From assembly GCF_013343115.1 (NCBI RefSeq), contig NZ_CP054570.1:558001-622000 (forward strand): 64,000 nt of DNA. The letters run 5' to 3'. The notes under the pieces were generated by a model that was not told where the DNA came from, searched no databases, and saw only the letters and a program-made list of their open reading frames with translations. Position numbers and translations under genes: made by a program. Origin of the DNA: Streptococcus sanguinis (GTDB lineage: Bacteria > Bacillota > Bacilli > Lactobacillales > Streptococcaceae). This document shows, in pieces, positions 16,386-26,758 of the stretch (positions within the stretch are counted from its first letter, which is position 1; each line of letters starts with the position of its first letter).

Positions 16386-17198
16386 CTAATCATCTGTTGA
16401 AGTAGATGGTTTTAAATCATATTTGTCATAAATTTTCTGCAGACTGCTGTCTTCTTTCCATTTAGAGATTAGGCCATCTACATAGTCATTCAATTGAGTA
16501 TTGGATTTTTTTGTTACCACACCATAATCGGCTTTTTTGAAGCTGTAATCCAGAATGTTTGACTTGGAGCTTACATAGCCGGTTAGGATTGACTTGTCAA
16601 CAGAAATGGCATCAATACGGTGAGCCCGCAAGGAAACAGCAAGTTCCGGATAAGAACCTAACTCCACATATTTGAAGTTGAGTTTTTTCTCTTGGGCGAT
16701 TTCTTCCAGCAAGGTTTGAGTAATAGAGCCTTGGACGACGCCGATAGTCTTGTTATTCAAGTCCTTGACGTCTGTAATTTTGCTGGATTTATTAACTAGA
16801 AAACCAGAAGCATCGGTGTAGTAAGGGGTTGTGAAATTATAGATTTCCTTACGCTCATCTGTGATGGTAAAAGTCGCAATGACCATGTCAACTTGTCCGT
16901 TGTCCAGAAGTGGTCCGCGTGTTTGTGCGGTAACTGGAACGTAGTTGATTTTGACGCCTAGTTCCTTGGCAATCTTCTTTGCAATATCGATTTCTAGACC
17001 GCTGTAAGTATTGCTATCAGGATTGAGGTAACCAAAGTTAGGTACATCCTGCTTGACACCGACATTGAGGACACCGCGTTTTTGGATAGCCTTGACCTGT
17101 TGGCTGGTACTAGAATCGGCTTGTGCAGGAACAGCATTAATAAAGCCTAGAGTCAGAAGGAGTAAGAGTAGGCTGATGAGTATTTTTTGTAATTTCAT
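16386..17198 (-). CDS. glnH: Polar amino-acid substrate-binding protein without a lipobox
   Basis: The 270-residue protein is a family-3 solute-binding protein (RGVLNVGVKQDVPNFGY, GLEIDIAKKIAKELGV, TFTITDERKEIYNF). It has a long hydrophobic signal sequence ending in a likely signal peptidase I site (AQA/DS, after residue 27) and no lipobox cysteine. Gram-positive importers usually tether this subunit as a lipoprotein. Without that, it may remain attached by an uncleaved signal or be released. It lies between glnQ and glnM in one operon. Confidence 0.88.
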   Translation of the reverse strand: MKLQKILISLLLLLLTLGFINAVPAQADSSTSQQVKAIQKRGVLNVGVKQDVPNFGYLNPDSNTYSGLEIDIAKKIAKELGVKINYVPVTAQTRGPLLDNGQVDMVIATFTITDERKEIYNFTTPYYTDASGFLVNKSSKITDVKDLNNKTIGVVQGSITQTLLEEIAQEKKLNFKYVELGSYPELAVSLRAHRIDAISVDKSILTGYVSSKSNILDYSFKKADYGVVTKKSNTQLNDYVDGLISKWKEDSSLQKIYDKYDLKPSTSTDD

Positions 17199-17212
17199 AG
17201 GTCTTCTCCTTT

Positions 17213-17974
17213 TTAAGAAAGCACGTTATCACTCTCATGGTTGATAATTTTACTGAGAAACTGCTTAGCGCGGGGTTCGGTAGGATTGTCAAAGAAAGCA
17301 TCAACATCAGTAGTATCCACTAACACCTCACCGTCTGCCATGAAGATAATACGGTCAGCAACCTCACGGGCAAATCCCATTTCGTGTGTGACCACAATCA
17401 TGTTCATGCCGTCTTTGGCTAATTTTTGCATAACAGCCAGAACATCCCCGATTGTTTCAGGGTCCAGGGCAGAAGTCGGTTCATCAAAGAGCAGGAGCTC
17501 AGGGTGCATGGCTAATCCACGGGCAATGGCAATCCTTTGCTTTTGTCCACCGGACAGCATGCCTGGGTAAGAGTCTTTCTTGTCCCACATGTTGACAAAT
17601 TCTAGATATTTTTGAGCGATTTTTTTAGCTTCTTGTTTATCCATTCCTAGAACTTTAATAGGCGCCAAAGTGACATTTTCTAACACCGTTTTGTGGGGGT
17701 AAAGATTAAAGTGTTGAAAGACCATTCCGACTTCTTTGCGTAAGTTGACCAGATCTTTGGCAGCAGCGTTCACGATCTCATGGCCATTGACGATCAAGCT
17801 CCCCTGATCAATACCTTCTAAAGCGTTGATTGTACGGATAAGAGTAGATTTTCCTGAGCCAGATGGTCCTAACAGTACGACTACTTGTCCTTTTTCAAAA
17901 CTGAGATTGATATTGCGCAGAGCATGGTAGTCTCCGTAATACTTTTCGACATTTTTAAATTCAACTAAAGCCAT
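17213..17974 (-). CDS. glnQ: Polar amino-acid ABC transporter ATP-binding protein
   Basis: The 253-residue ATPase has Walker A GPSGSGKST (36-44), signature LSGGQKQR and Walker B LLLFDEP, as in GlnQ proteins. The start at 17974 is chosen because AAAGGAG lies just upstream and the frame's first ATG at 18037 is in the promoter region. It is the first gene of the importer operon and is divergent from vicR. Confidence 0.93.
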   Translation of the reverse strand: MALVEFKNVEKYYGDYHALRNINLSFEKGQVVVLLGPSGSGKSTLIRTINALEGIDQGSLIVNGHEIVNAAAKDLVNLRKEVGMVFQHFNLYPHKTVLENVTLAPIKVLGMDKQEAKKIAQKYLEFVNMWDKKDSYPGMLSGGQKQRIAIARGLAMHPELLLFDEPTSALDPETIGDVLAVMQKLAKDGMNMIVVTHEMGFAREVADRIIFMADGEVLVDTTDVDAFFDNPTEPRAKQFLSKIINHESDNVLS

Positions 17975-18008
17975 ATCTTTCTCCTTTGTGTTAGATAATA
18001 TGACATAG

Positions 18009-18037
18009 ATTTTACCATAGAATAAATAAACTGTCAA
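18009..18037 (-). promoter_or_regulatory. Promoter of the glnQHMP operon
   Basis: On the minus strand a consensus -35 TTGACA (18032-18037) and -10 TAAAAT (18009-18014) are 17 nt apart, with a short leader to the start at 17974. This is one of the best promoters in the window. Confidence 0.85.
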
Positions 18038-18150
18038 ATTGAATAAAAATGACTATTTTTATTAAGAGAGAAATTTTTTTGATGAGAATCGTCCATTTTC
18101 TACAAATGTGGAATAAAAATGGCTTGAATTAGTGTTTTTTAAGAAAACTT

Positions 18151-18159
18151 TGGTATAAT
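18151..18159 (+). promoter_or_regulatory. Extended -10 promoter of vicRKX
   Basis: TGG plus TATAAT at 18151-18159 forms an extended -10 element; the -35 region is poor. It gives a leader of about 150 nt before vicR. Confidence 0.65.
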
Positions 18160-18165
18160 AAGACT

Positions 18166-18313
18166 ATATAAATAAATAAAATTGGATTGGGAGTCTAGCT
18201 AGGCAAACTAGATTGCCTTTTGCACGTTTTGATGCAGGACGACTTAGCTGACTATGTCACAACTTTTCTATCATGGAGTTGATTCAATCCCAATCTTATG
18301 TTAAGGTGAACAT
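18166..18313 (+). other. Structured vicR leader
   Basis: In this leader, GATTGGGA (18185-18192) can pair with TCCCAATC (18288-18295), enclosing about 95 nt and ending close to the AAGGTG ribosome-binding site of vicR. Within it, GGCA and TGCC flank AACTAGAT near 18202-18217. No known riboswitch class was recognised. Confidence 0.45.
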
Positions 18314-19015
18314 ATGAAGAAAATATTAGTTGTAGATGATGAGAAGCCAATCTCAGATATTATTAAGTTTAATATGGCCAAAGAAGGCTATGAGGTTTTG
18401 ACTGCCTTTGATGGCAAGGAAGCCTTGGAAATGTTTGAAGCAGAACAGCCAGACATCTTGATTCTGGACTTGATGCTGCCGGAAGTGGACGGACTGGAAG
18501 TTGCTCGGACTATTCGCAAGACCAGCAATGTTCCGATTATTGTATTGTCTGCTAAGGACAGTGAGTTTGACAAGGTTATCGGCCTTGAAATCGGTGCAGA
18601 TGACTATGTGACCAAGCCTTTCTCAAATCGTGAGCTGCAGGCGCGTGTCAAGGCACTTCTTCGTCGGGCAGACCTTGTTGTGGAAAACCAAGTAGAAGAA
18701 AGTGGCCCGAACGAGTTGACCATTGGAGAACTGCAGATTTTGCCAGATGCTTTTGTTGCTAAGAAGCATGGCAAGGAGCTGGAGCTGACCCACCGTGAGT
18801 TTGAACTGCTTCACCATTTGGCGACACATATCGGTCAGGTCATGACACGTGAGCACTTGCTGGAAACAGTATGGGGCTATGACTATTTTGGCGATGTCCG
18901 TACAGTGGATGTGACGATTCGCCGTCTGCGTGAAAAGATTGAAGATACGCCAAGCCGTCCTGAGTATATCTTGACTCGCCGCGGAGTTGGCTATTATATG
19001 AGAAATAATGATTGA
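18314..19015 (+). CDS. vicR: Response regulator VicR (WalR)
   Basis: The 233-residue OmpR-family regulator has a receiver domain with the phospho-acceptor Asp52 ([10 protein letters not shown]), conserved Asp8/Asp9 and Lys in VTKPF, and a C-terminal winged helix ([14 protein letters not shown]). This is the essential regulator of cell-wall maintenance in low-GC Gram-positives, known to control peptidoglycan hydrolases. The vicK frame begins inside its last codons (8-bp overlap), so the operon is translationally coupled. Confidence 0.97.
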   Translation: MKKILVVDDEKPISDIIKFNMAKEGYEVLTAFDGKEALEMFEAEQPDILILDLMLPEVDGLEVARTIRKTSNVPIIVLSAKDSEFDKVIGLEIGADDYVTKPFSNRELQARVKALLRRADLVVENQVEESGPNELTIGELQILPDAFVAKKHGKELELTHREFELLHHLATHIGQVMTREHLLETVWGYDYFGDVRTVDVTIRRLREKIEDTPSRPEYILTRRGVGYYMRNND

Positions 19016-20354
19016 AGCAATTAAACAATTTGTGATTTCTGCGGATTTTGTCTTTGCAATCATTATTATCGGCTTCATTGTAGTTGTGGCCTTGCTTTTA
19101 TTGGAAAATCGCCGGGATAACCAAAAGCTTGTACAGCTTAATCAAAAGGTTAAAGATTTGATTGCAGGTGACTATTCTGAAGTGCTGGACATGCAGGGAA
19201 GTCCGGAAATCACAGATATGACCAACAGTATCAATGATCTTTCAGAGGTCATTCGACTGACACATGAAAACCTTGAGCAAGAAACAAAACGCCTTTCCAG
19301 TATCCTGTCCTATATGACAGATGGCGTGCTTGCGACCAACCGCCGGGGACAGATTATTACTATCAACGATATGGCAACCAAGCAGTTGGGAGTTAAGAGA
19401 GATGAGGTCCAAAATATGAGTATTTTGGATCTGCTTTCGATTTCAGACGAGTATGATTTGCGGGATCTAATTACCAATGTTCCTGAGCTGACGATAGATT
19501 CTCAGGATGAAAATGGTGAGTACTTGAGCTTGCGGGTTCGCTTTGCCTTGGTAAGGCGGGAGTCGGGCTTCATTTCTGGTTTGGTAGCTGTCCTGCATGA
19601 TACGACCGAGCAGGACAAGGAAGAGCGGGAGCGTCGCCTCTTTGTCTCTAACGTCAGCCATGAGTTGCGGACTCCGCTGACCAGTGTCAAGTCCTATCTG
19701 GAAGCCTTGGATGAGGGAGCCTTGTCTGAGCCAGTAGCACCGGACTTTGTCAAGGTATCGCTCAATGAAACCAATCGCATGATGCGGATGGTGACGGACT
19801 TGCTTAGTCTATCCCGTATCGACAATGAGACCAGTCATCTGGAAGTGGAACTGACGAATTTCACAGCCTTTATCACTTTTATCCTCAATCGCTTTGACAA
19901 GATAAAAAATCAAGACGAGACCAAGAAATATGAGATTATCCGTGATTATCCTATAACACCGATCTGGGTGGAGATTGATACAGATAAGCTGACCCAGGTG
20001 ATTGATAATATCATGAACAATGCCATCAAGTATTCGCCAGATGGTGGAACCATTACTGTTTCCATCAAGACAACTGATGAGCAGTTGATCCTCTCGATTG
20101 CGGATGAAGGTCTGGGAATTCCCAAGCAGGACCTGCCTAAGATTTTTGACCGCTTTTATCGAGTGGACAAGGCACGCAGTCGCGCACAGGGCGGAACAGG
20201 TCTGGGGCTGGCTATTGCCAAGGAAATTATCAAGCAGCATCAGGGCTTTATCTGGGCTAAGAGTGAGTATGGTGTGGGCTCGACCTTTACCATTGTCTTG
20301 CCTTATGAGAATGATGGTGTCCGGGATGACGACTGGGATAATGAAGATATATAG
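19008..20354 (+). CDS. vicK: Sensor histidine kinase VicK (WalK)
   Basis: The 448-residue kinase has a single membrane segment (about residues 13-32), a HAMP-like region, a PAS domain (about 95-200), the H-box VSHELRTP with His218, and the ATP-binding boxes [15 protein letters not shown] and [13 protein letters not shown]. Streptococcal VicK proteins characteristically have only one membrane segment and almost no extracellular domain, unlike Bacillus WalK, so sensing is thought to be cytoplasmic or membrane-based. It follows vicR and precedes vicX by 9 nt. Confidence 0.97.
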   Translation: MIEAIKQFVISADFVFAIIIIGFIVVVALLLLENRRDNQKLVQLNQKVKDLIAGDYSEVLDMQGSPEITDMTNSINDLSEVIRLTHENLEQETKRLSSILSYMTDGVLATNRRGQIITINDMATKQLGVKRDEVQNMSILDLLSISDEYDLRDLITNVPELTIDSQDENGEYLSLRVRFALVRRESGFISGLVAVLHDTTEQDKEERERRLFVSNVSHELRTPLTSVKSYLEALDEGALSEPVAPDFVKVSLNETNRMMRMVTDLLSLSRIDNETSHLEVELTNFTAFITFILNRFDKIKNQDETKKYEIIRDYPITPIWVEIDTDKLTQVIDNIMNNAIKYSPDGGTITVSIKTTDEQLILSIADEGLGIPKQDLPKIFDRFYRVDKARSRAQGGTGLGLAIAKEIIKQHQGFIWAKSEYGVGSTFTIVLPYENDGVRDDDWDNEDI

Positions 20355-20363
20355 AAAGTAAAC

Positions 20364-21164
20364 ATGACTAAAGGATTTCAATACAGTATTCTGGCGTCAG
20401 GATCAAGCGGTAATTGTTTCTATCTGGAAACAGACCAAAAGCGGATTCTGGTTGACGCTGGCTTATCAGGCAAGAAAATTACTAGTTTGTTGGGCGAAAT
20501 TGGCCGCAAGCCTGAGGATTTGGATGCTATTTTAGTGACTCATGAGCACAAGGATCACATTCATGGTGTTGGTGTATTGGCCCGCAAGTATCATCTGGAT
20601 ATTTATGCTAATGAGGCCACTTGGAAGGCTATGGAAAAGGACTTGGGCAAGCTGGATGCGAGCCAAAAGCATATCTTTGAATTGGGAAAGACCAAGACCT
20701 TTGGAGACTTGGATGTGGAGAGCTTTGGTGTCAGTCATGACGCAGTCTGTCCACAATTTTACCGTTTTATGAAGGATGACAAGAGTTTTGTCATGCTGAC
20801 GGATACGGGCTATGTCAGTGACCGGATGGCTGGGATTATCGAAAATGCCGACGGGTACCTGATTGAGAGCAACCATGATATTGAAATTCTTCGCAGCGGT
20901 GCCTACCCATGGAGTCTCAAGCAGCGAATTCTGTCGGATATGGGTCACTTGTCCAATGAAGATGGAGCAGAGACCATGATTCGGACTCTAGGCAATCGCA
21001 CCAAGCGAATCTATCTGGGGCATCTCAGTAAGGAAAATAATATCAAGGAATTGGCTCACATGACCATGGTCAATCAACTGGCTCAAGCCGATATGGCAGT
21101 CGGCCACGATTTCCAGGTCTATGATACCTCGCCTGATACCGCGACACCTTTGACGAGTATTTAG
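20364..21164 (+). CDS. vicX: VicX/YycJ-type MBL-fold hydrolase
   Basis: The 266-residue metallo-beta-lactamase-fold protein contains HEHKDH (H60, H62, D64, H65) and the later metal-ligand His residues in GHLSNEDGA and GHLSKEN. It is the third gene of vicRKX and matches WalJ/YycJ proteins, linked to genome-maintenance and competence phenotypes. No signal peptide is present. Nuclease activity is a family-level inference. Confidence 0.92.
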   Translation: MTKGFQYSILASGSSGNCFYLETDQKRILVDAGLSGKKITSLLGEIGRKPEDLDAILVTHEHKDHIHGVGVLARKYHLDIYANEATWKAMEKDLGKLDASQKHIFELGKTKTFGDLDVESFGVSHDAVCPQFYRFMKDDKSFVMLTDTGYVSDRMAGIIENADGYLIESNHDIEILRSGAYPWSLKQRILSDMGHLSNEDGAETMIRTLGNRTKRIYLGHLSKENNIKELAHMTMVNQLAQADMAVGHDFQVYDTSPDTATPLTSI

Positions 21165-21255
21165 AAATCAAAGCAAAAGGTTTGGTTTTATTGCTCTAGT
21201 GCGATATCCATTATATATTTAAAAAGTAACGGTTTTATTTTGCAAAGGAGCTTGT

Positions 21256-21615
21256 ATGCGACCAATTTACTTTGTGATAGGTCTATTATCTTTAGGGTTA
21301 GGTGTTTTGGGAATTTTTCTTCCTCTCCTGCCGACGACACCATTTCTTCTCTTGTCCATTGCCTGCTTTTCACGCAGTTCCAAGCGTTTTGAGAATTGGC
21401 TCTATCATACAAAGATGTATCAGACCTATGTGGCAGATTTTCGAGAGACGGGAACGATTGCCAAGGAGCGAAAGAAAAAGATTATTATTTCCATCTATAT
21501 CTTGATGGGGATTTCCATTTTTCTAGCGCCTATTATTTGGGTCAAGATTGGACTGTTGGGTCTGACCATTTTTATCACCTATTATTTGTTTAAAGTAATT
21601 CCAGATAAGGAATAG
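21256..21615 (+). CDS. YbaN/DUF454 membrane protein
   Basis: This 119-residue protein has four hydrophobic segments in two pairs, with the DUF454 pattern GLGVLGIFLPLLPTTPFLLL followed by ACFSRSSKRFENWLYH. The function of the family is not established. AAAGGAG upstream of 21256 gives a sound start. It sits between vicX and rnc and ends before its own terminator. Confidence 0.88.
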   Translation: MRPIYFVIGLLSLGLGVLGIFLPLLPTTPFLLLSIACFSRSSKRFENWLYHTKMYQTYVADFRETGTIAKERKKKIIISIYILMGISIFLAPIIWVKIGLLGLTIFITYYLFKVIPDKE

Positions 21616-21628
21616 AAATCATTGTCAG

Positions 21629-21652
21629 CAGGTGCGTTTGCGCCTGTTTTTT
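21629..21652 (+). terminator. Terminator after the DUF454 gene
   Basis: CAGGTGC (21629-21635) pairs with GCGCCTG (21640-21646, one G-T pair), followed by six T residues. The rnc promoter starts immediately afterwards. Confidence 0.78.
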
Positions 21653-21660
21653 GTTATAAT
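21652..21660 (+). promoter_or_regulatory. Extended -10 promoter of the rnc-smc-ftsY operon
   Basis: TGT plus TATAAT (21652-21660) gives an extended -10 immediately after the preceding terminator. The roughly 70-nt leader contains the small hairpin CTGAC-TGAA-GTCAG (21707-21720). Confidence 0.65.
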
Positions 21661-21736
21661 AGAGACTGTATATCTTTGGAAAGGAAAAGGTATCGTGCTG
21701 CTTATCTGACTGAAGTCAGCATGATGTAAAATAGTA

Positions 21737-22435
21737 ATGGAAAATTTGAAAAAAGCATTGCTGGAGCAGTTTGACTTGGTTTTCTCTGATGAGACCTTGT
21801 TGGAAACAGCTTTTACCCATACGAGCTATGCCAATGAGCACCGCCTCTTAAAAATTTCACACAATGAACGCTTGGAATTTTTAGGAGACGCTGTTCTGCA
21901 ACTGATTATTTCGGAGTATCTTTATACCAAGTATCCTAAGAGACCAGAGGGCGACTTGTCCAAGCTGCGTTCCATGATTGTTCGGGAGGAGAGCCTGGCA
22001 GGCTTTGCCCGTGATTGTCAGTTTGATCATTTTATCAAGCTGGGACGCGGTGAGGAGAAGTCTGGCGGACGGAATCGTGATACGATTTTAGGGGATTTAT
22101 TCGAGGCCTTTTTAGGTGCCTTGCTCTTAGATAAGGGTGTGGAAGCAGTCAAAAGCTTTCTCTATCAAGTCATGATTCCTAAGGTGGAAGCGGGAGATTT
22201 TGAGCGGGTGACGGACTATAAGACCAAGCTGCAGGAGTTGCTGCAGATTAATGGTGATGTGGAAATTACCTATCAGGTCGTCTCTGAGACAGGGCCGGCT
22301 CATGCAAAAAATTTCGAGGTGGCTGTTCTTATCAATGGCCGCAAGTCCGGTCAAGGCCAGGGGCGTTCTAAAAAGCTGGCCGAGCAGGAAGCTGCTAAAA
22401 ACGCATTTGAAAAGGAAAGTTCTTCATGTTTTTAA
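21737..22435 (+). CDS. rnc: Ribonuclease III
   Basis: The 232-residue enzyme cleaves double-stranded RNA, processing rRNA precursors and some mRNAs. The catalytic signature [10 protein letters not shown] (43-52) is intact, and a C-terminal double-stranded-RNA-binding domain covers about 160-228 ([20 protein letters not shown]). No Shine-Dalgarno precedes the ATG; AAAGGAAAAGG lies about 45 nt upstream, and a small hairpin sits in between. It overlaps smc by 10 bp. Confidence 0.96.
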   Translation: MENLKKALLEQFDLVFSDETLLETAFTHTSYANEHRLLKISHNERLEFLGDAVLQLIISEYLYTKYPKRPEGDLSKLRSMIVREESLAGFARDCQFDHFIKLGRGEEKSGGRNRDTILGDLFEAFLGALLLDKGVEAVKSFLYQVMIPKVEAGDFERVTDYKTKLQELLQINGDVEITYQVVSETGPAHAKNFEVAVLINGRKSGQGQGRSKKLAEQEAAKNAFEKESSSCF

Positions 22436-25400
22436 AGGAAATTGAAATTCAGGGCTTCAAGTCTTTTGCTGATAAGACTAAAGTTGTCTTTGATCAGGGA
22501 GTGACAGCGGTTGTTGGGCCAAACGGTTCCGGCAAGTCCAATATTACGGAGAGCCTGCGCTGGGCCTTGGGAGAGTCCAGTGTGAAAAGTCTGCGGGGCG
22601 GCAAGATGCCCGATGTGATTTTTGCGGGAACAGAAACCCGCAAGCCACTCAATTACGCATCCGTGGTAGTGGTTCTGGACAACAGTGACCAATTTATCAA
22701 GGATGCTGCCAATGAGATTCGGGTGGAGCGTCACATTTACCGCAGCGGTGATAGTGAGTATAAGATTGACGGCAAAAAGGTCCGTCTGCGCGATGTCCAT
22801 GATCTCTTCATGGATACTGGACTGGGACGAGATTCCTTCTCCATCATTTCCCAAGGGAAGGTTGAGGAAATCTTCAACAGCAAGCCAGAGGAACGTCGGG
22901 TAATCTTTGAAGAAGCTGCTGGAGTGCTTAAGTATAAGACACGTCGTAAGGAAACGGAAAGCAAGCTTAGTCAAACTCAGGATAATCTGGATCGACTGGA
23001 AGACATTATCTACGAGCTGGAGAGCCAGGTCAAGCCCTTGGAGAAGCAGGCTGAAACTGCTAAGCGCTTCTTGAGTCTGGATGGCCAGCGCCGAGAGCTT
23101 TACTTGGATGTTTTGGTCGCTCAGCTGACAGCTAATAAGGAAAAGTTGATCAAGGCTGAAGAAGATTTGACGAATATCCAGCAGGAGCTGGCAGCCTACT
23201 ACAGCAAGCGAGATGAGCTGGAAGTTGAAAACCAAACCTTGAAGGCCAAGCGCCATGAGCTCAATCAAACTTTGTCTGATGATCAAGCTAGTTTGCTGGA
23301 ATTGACCCGCTTAATCAGTGATTTGGAGCGTCAGATTGATCTTTCTAAGTTGGAGTCCAGTCAGGCAGCGACGAGCCGCCGGGAAAATGAAGAGCGTTTG
23401 GCTGCTTTGTCAGAAAAACTGGCTCAGATAGAAAGCAACATAGAAGACAAGCAGGCTGAATTGAGCCAAATAGCTGCCCAACTGACTGACAATGAGGAGT
23501 CTATCGCTGCTTTGGAAGCAGAATTAGCAGACTTTTCAGATGATCCAGATCAGCTGATTGAGCATCTGCGTGAGCAGTATGTCAAGCTCATGCAGGAAGA
23601 GGCAAATCTTTCTAATGACTTGACTTCTCTGGAGAGCCAGCTGGCTAGCGAGCTTAAATTGGCTGAGAGCAAGAAAGCAGACTATGCTAAGCTACAGGCT
23701 GATTTGGAAGCTAGTCAGACTCAGGAGCAGGCTGGTTTGGAGGAGTTGGAAATTGCTCGCCAAGCCCTCAAGAATCTACTAGCAGACTACCAAAGTCAGG
23801 TTCAGTTGGTAGAGAAGCTAGAGGCTGATTATAAGCATCAGCAGACTAAGATGTTTGAGCTTTTGGACGACCTCAAAAACAAGCAGGCACGTTCTAATAG
23901 TTTGGAAGCCATTCTCAAAAATCACAGCAATTTCTATGCTGGGGTCAAGAGTGTGCTGCAGGAAGCTGGCCGACTGGGTGGCATTGTTGGAGCAGTCAGC
24001 GAAAAACTCAGCTTCGATCCCCACTATCAGACAGCGCTGGAAATTGCGTTGGGAGCCAGCAGTCAGAATATCATCGTAGAAGATGAGGCGGCTGCGACTC
24101 GGGCTATCGAATTTCTGAAGAAAAATCGAGCTGGCCGGGCAACCTTCCTGCCTTTAACAACCATCAAGCCGCGTCAGCTGCCTGACCATAACCGTGCTAC
24201 GATTGAAAAAAGTGCTGGTTTTCTGGGACTGGCTTCTTCTTTGGTCACCTATGAGTCATCGTTAGACAGCATTTTTCAAAATCTGCTGGGAACGACCGCT
24301 ATTTTTGATACAGTGGAGCATGCCCGAGCAGCGGCTCATCAAGTGCGCTATCAGGTTCGCATGGTGACTTTGGATGGAACAGAGCTTCGGACTGGCGGAT
24401 CTTATGCTGGTGGTGCCAACCGCAACAACAATACTATCTTTATCAAGCCGGAGCTAGATGCTCTGCTTGAAGAGATTAAGCAGAAAAATATCAGCTTGAA
24501 AGAGCAGGAAGAAGCAGTGCAAATTCTGCAAAACCAGCTAAGTCAGGCTAAGCAGGTATTGGAACAAATCAAGACAGACGGTGAGCAAGCTCGCTTGGCT
24601 GAGCAAAAGGCTAATCTAGCCTATGAACAGTTGGCCAAGCGTGTAGAAGAACTCACAAGTCTGAAAAATCTACAGGAGCAAGAGTTGGCTGGTCAGTCTG
24701 CTTTGGATATTTCAGAAGAGAAAGACCGACTGCAGGCCCGCTTGACTGAGATTGTGCAAGAAAAAACGGATATCACTGCAGAAATAGAGCAGGTTAAGTC
24801 GAACAAAGATGCTGTTCAGGCTCGTTTCGACAAGCTTTCCTCTCGTCTAGCTGAACTCAAGCTCCAGCGAACAGAGTTGACCTCCAACCAACGCTTTGAA
24901 AAGAATGACTTGGAGCGTCTGTCCGAGGAAAAAGCCAGCCTTGCAAAAGAGCAGGCGACCTTGGAACTTTTGATGGAGCAAAAGGAGCAGTCCAGCTTGC
25001 AAAAGGTGGATATTACGATTCTGGAAGAGCAATTAGAGGCCGCCAAGCAAGAAAAGAGTGAGCTGGATCAAAGACTGATTCGTCTGAAATTTGAGCTTGA
25101 AGATCTGGAAGGTCAGTCTGACGATATTGCCAGTCGTTTGGAGCAAGCCCGCCATCAAAATGAAGAATTGATTCGTCGGCAAGCCAAGGCAGAGGCAGAA
25201 AAGGATAAGCTCATGGATGTCATGCGCCGTCTGGCAAGCAATCTGACAGATGACTATCAGATGAGCTTTGAAGAAGCAAGCAGCCAGGCTCGTCCGTTAG
25301 AAAGTTTGCCAGCTGCTGAAAGTCAGGTTAAGGATCTAGAAAAAGCCATTCGAGCTTTAGGTCCAGTCAATCTGGAAGCAGTTGAGCAGTTTGAAGAAGT

Positions 25401-25962
25401 CAGCAACCGTTTGAACTTCCTCAACGAGCAGCGAGACGATGTCCTATCAGCTAAAAATCTGCTCTTAGAGACGATTGAAGAGATGAATGACGAAGTCAAG
25501 GAACGCTTTAAATCAACCTTTGAAGCCATTCGTGAAAGCTTCAAGGTGACTTTCCGACAGATGTTTGGTGGTGGTTCGGCAGACTTGATATTGACGGAGG
25601 GAGACTTGCTGACGGCTGGTGTAGAAATCTCCGTGCAGCCTCCCGGCAAGAAGATCCAGTCGCTCAATCTGATGAGCGGTGGCGAGAAGGCCTTGTCAGC
25701 TTTGGCTCTGCTTTTCTCTATCATCCGTGTTAAGACCATTCCTTTTGTCATCTTGGATGAGGTAGAAGCAGCGCTGGACGAGGCTAATGTTAAACGCTTT
25801 GGGGATTATCTCAATCGATTTGACAAGGACAGCCAGTTCATCGTGGTCACTCACCGTAAGGGAACCATGTCAGCTGCAGACTCTATTTACGGAGTTACCA
25901 TGCAGGAGTCTGGGGTTTCCAAGATTGTCTCGGTCAAGTTAAAAGATTTAGAAAGTATGTAA
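22426..25962 (+). CDS. smc: Chromosome segregation protein SMC
   Basis: The 1178-residue condensin ATPase has Walker [10 protein letters not shown] (31-39), a first coiled coil from about 165, a flexible hinge around 510-660 ([29 protein letters not shown]), the return coiled coil, and at the C-terminus the signature [15 protein letters not shown] and Walker [12 protein letters not shown]. Length matches the family. It compacts the chromosome with ScpA and ScpB, which are not in this window. It is embedded in the rnc-smc-HAD-HAD-ftsY block common to streptococci. Confidence 0.98.
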   Translation: MFLKEIEIQGFKSFADKTKVVFDQGVTAVVGPNGSGKSNITESLRWALGESSVKSLRGGKMPDVIFAGTETRKPLNYASVVVVLDNSDQFIKDAANEIRVERHIYRSGDSEYKIDGKKVRLRDVHDLFMDTGLGRDSFSIISQGKVEEIFNSKPEERRVIFEEAAGVLKYKTRRKETESKLSQTQDNLDRLEDIIYELESQVKPLEKQAETAKRFLSLDGQRRELYLDVLVAQLTANKEKLIKAEEDLTNIQQELAAYYSKRDELEVENQTLKAKRHELNQTLSDDQASLLELTRLISDLERQIDLSKLESSQAATSRRENEERLAALSEKLAQIESNIEDKQAELSQIAAQLTDNEESIAALEAELADFSDDPDQLIEHLREQYVKLMQEEANLSNDLTSLESQLASELKLAESKKADYAKLQADLEASQTQEQAGLEELEIARQALKNLLADYQSQVQLVEKLEADYKHQQTKMFELLDDLKNKQARSNSLEAILKNHSNFYAGVKSVLQEAGRLGGIVGAVSEKLSFDPHYQTALEIALGASSQNIIVEDEAAATRAIEFLKKNRAGRATFLPLTTIKPRQLPDHNRATIEKSAGFLGLASSLVTYESSLDSIFQNLLGTTAIFDTVEHARAAAHQVRYQVRMVTLDGTELRTGGSYAGGANRNNNTIFIKPELDALLEEIKQKNISLKEQEEAVQILQNQLSQAKQVLEQIKTDGEQARLAEQKANLAYEQLAKRVEELTSLKNLQEQELAGQSALDISEEKDRLQARLTEIVQEKTDITAEIEQVKSNKDAVQARFDKLSSRLAELKLQRTELTSNQRFEKNDLERLSEEKASLAKEQATLELLMEQKEQSSLQKVDITILEEQLEAAKQEKSELDQRLIRLKFELEDLEGQSDDIASRLEQARHQNEELIRRQAKAEAEKDKLMDVMRRLASNLTDDYQMSFEEASSQARPLESLPAAESQVKDLEKAIRALGPVNLEAVEQFEEVSNRLNFLNEQRDDVLSAKNLLLETIEEMNDEVKERFKSTFEAIRESFKVTFRQMFGGGSADLILTEGDLLTAGVEISVQPPGKKIQSLNLMSGGEKALSALALLFSIIRVKTIPFVILDEVEAALDEANVKRFGDYLNRFDKDSQFIVVTHRKGTMSAADSIYGVTMQESGVSKIVSVKLKDLESM

Positions 25963-25963
25963 A

Positions 25964-26758
25964 ATGAGTATAAAATTAGTAGCAACGGATATGGACGGCA
26001 CCTTTTTGGACAGTAAAGGTCAGTTTGATATGGACCGGCTCAAGCATGTTTTGACTCGCTTCAAAGAAAAAGGCATGTATTTTGCCGTAGCCAGCGGGCG
26101 GGGCCTCTTGTCGCTGGAAAAGTTGTTTGAGGAAGTGCGCAATGAGATTATTTTTATTGCTGAAAACGGCAGTTTGGTGGAATTTCACGGCGAGGATCTC
26201 TATGAAGCAACTATGCCTCGGGACTTTTACCTCAAGGTTTTTGACAAGCTGCAGGAATCTCCCTATGTCAATGTCAACGAGCTGCTTTTGACGGGCAAAC
26301 GTGCCTGCTATGTCTTGGAGACTGTGGATCCGACCTATCTTTCCTTCAGTGCTCATTATAATGAAAACATTCAAAAAGTAGCTAGCCTGACTGATATCGA
26401 CGATGAAATTTTCAAGTTTACGACCAATTTTGCTGAGGACCAAGTCGCAGCTGGTGAAGCTTGGGTCAATGAGAATATTGATGGAGTCAAGGCCATGACA
26501 ACTGGCTACAAGTCCATTGACATCGTTCTGGACCATGTGGATAAGGGGGTTGCCATTGTTGAGCTGGCCAAGAAGCTAGATATAGATCTTTCTCAGGTTA
26601 TGGTTTTTGGTGATAATCTCAATGATTTGCACATGATGCAGGTGGCTGGCTATCCGATTGCGACTGAAAATGCTCGCCCTGAGGTTTTAGAAGTCGCCAA
26701 GGAAGTCATCGGTCACCATGATGCTCAGTCGGTTATCACTTACATGGAGGGATTATAA
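25964..26758 (+). CDS. Cof-type HAD-IIB phosphatase, first copy
   Basis: The 264-residue haloacid-dehalogenase-family hydrolase has DMDGTFLDS near the N-terminus, a Cof-type cap, and FGDNLNDLHMM near the C-terminus. Substrates of this subgroup are sugar phosphates, nucleotides or flavin precursors; this one is unassigned. It starts immediately after smc and its stop overlaps the start of the next HAD gene by one base. Confidence 0.9.
   Translation: MSIKLVATDMDGTFLDSKGQFDMDRLKHVLTRFKEKGMYFAVASGRGLLSLEKLFEEVRNEIIFIAENGSLVEFHGEDLYEATMPRDFYLKVFDKLQESPYVNVNELLLTGKRACYVLETVDPTYLSFSAHYNENIQKVASLTDIDDEIFKFTTNFAEDQVAAGEAWVNENIDGVKAMTTGYKSIDIVLDHVDKGVAIVELAKKLDIDLSQVMVFGDNLNDLHMMQVAGYPIATENARPEVLEVAKEVIGHHDAQSVITYMEGL

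Noticed and set aside
22432..23286. 284-residue minus-strand frame inside smc
   Set aside because: It is fully antisense to a conserved SMC region, with no start signals or family features.
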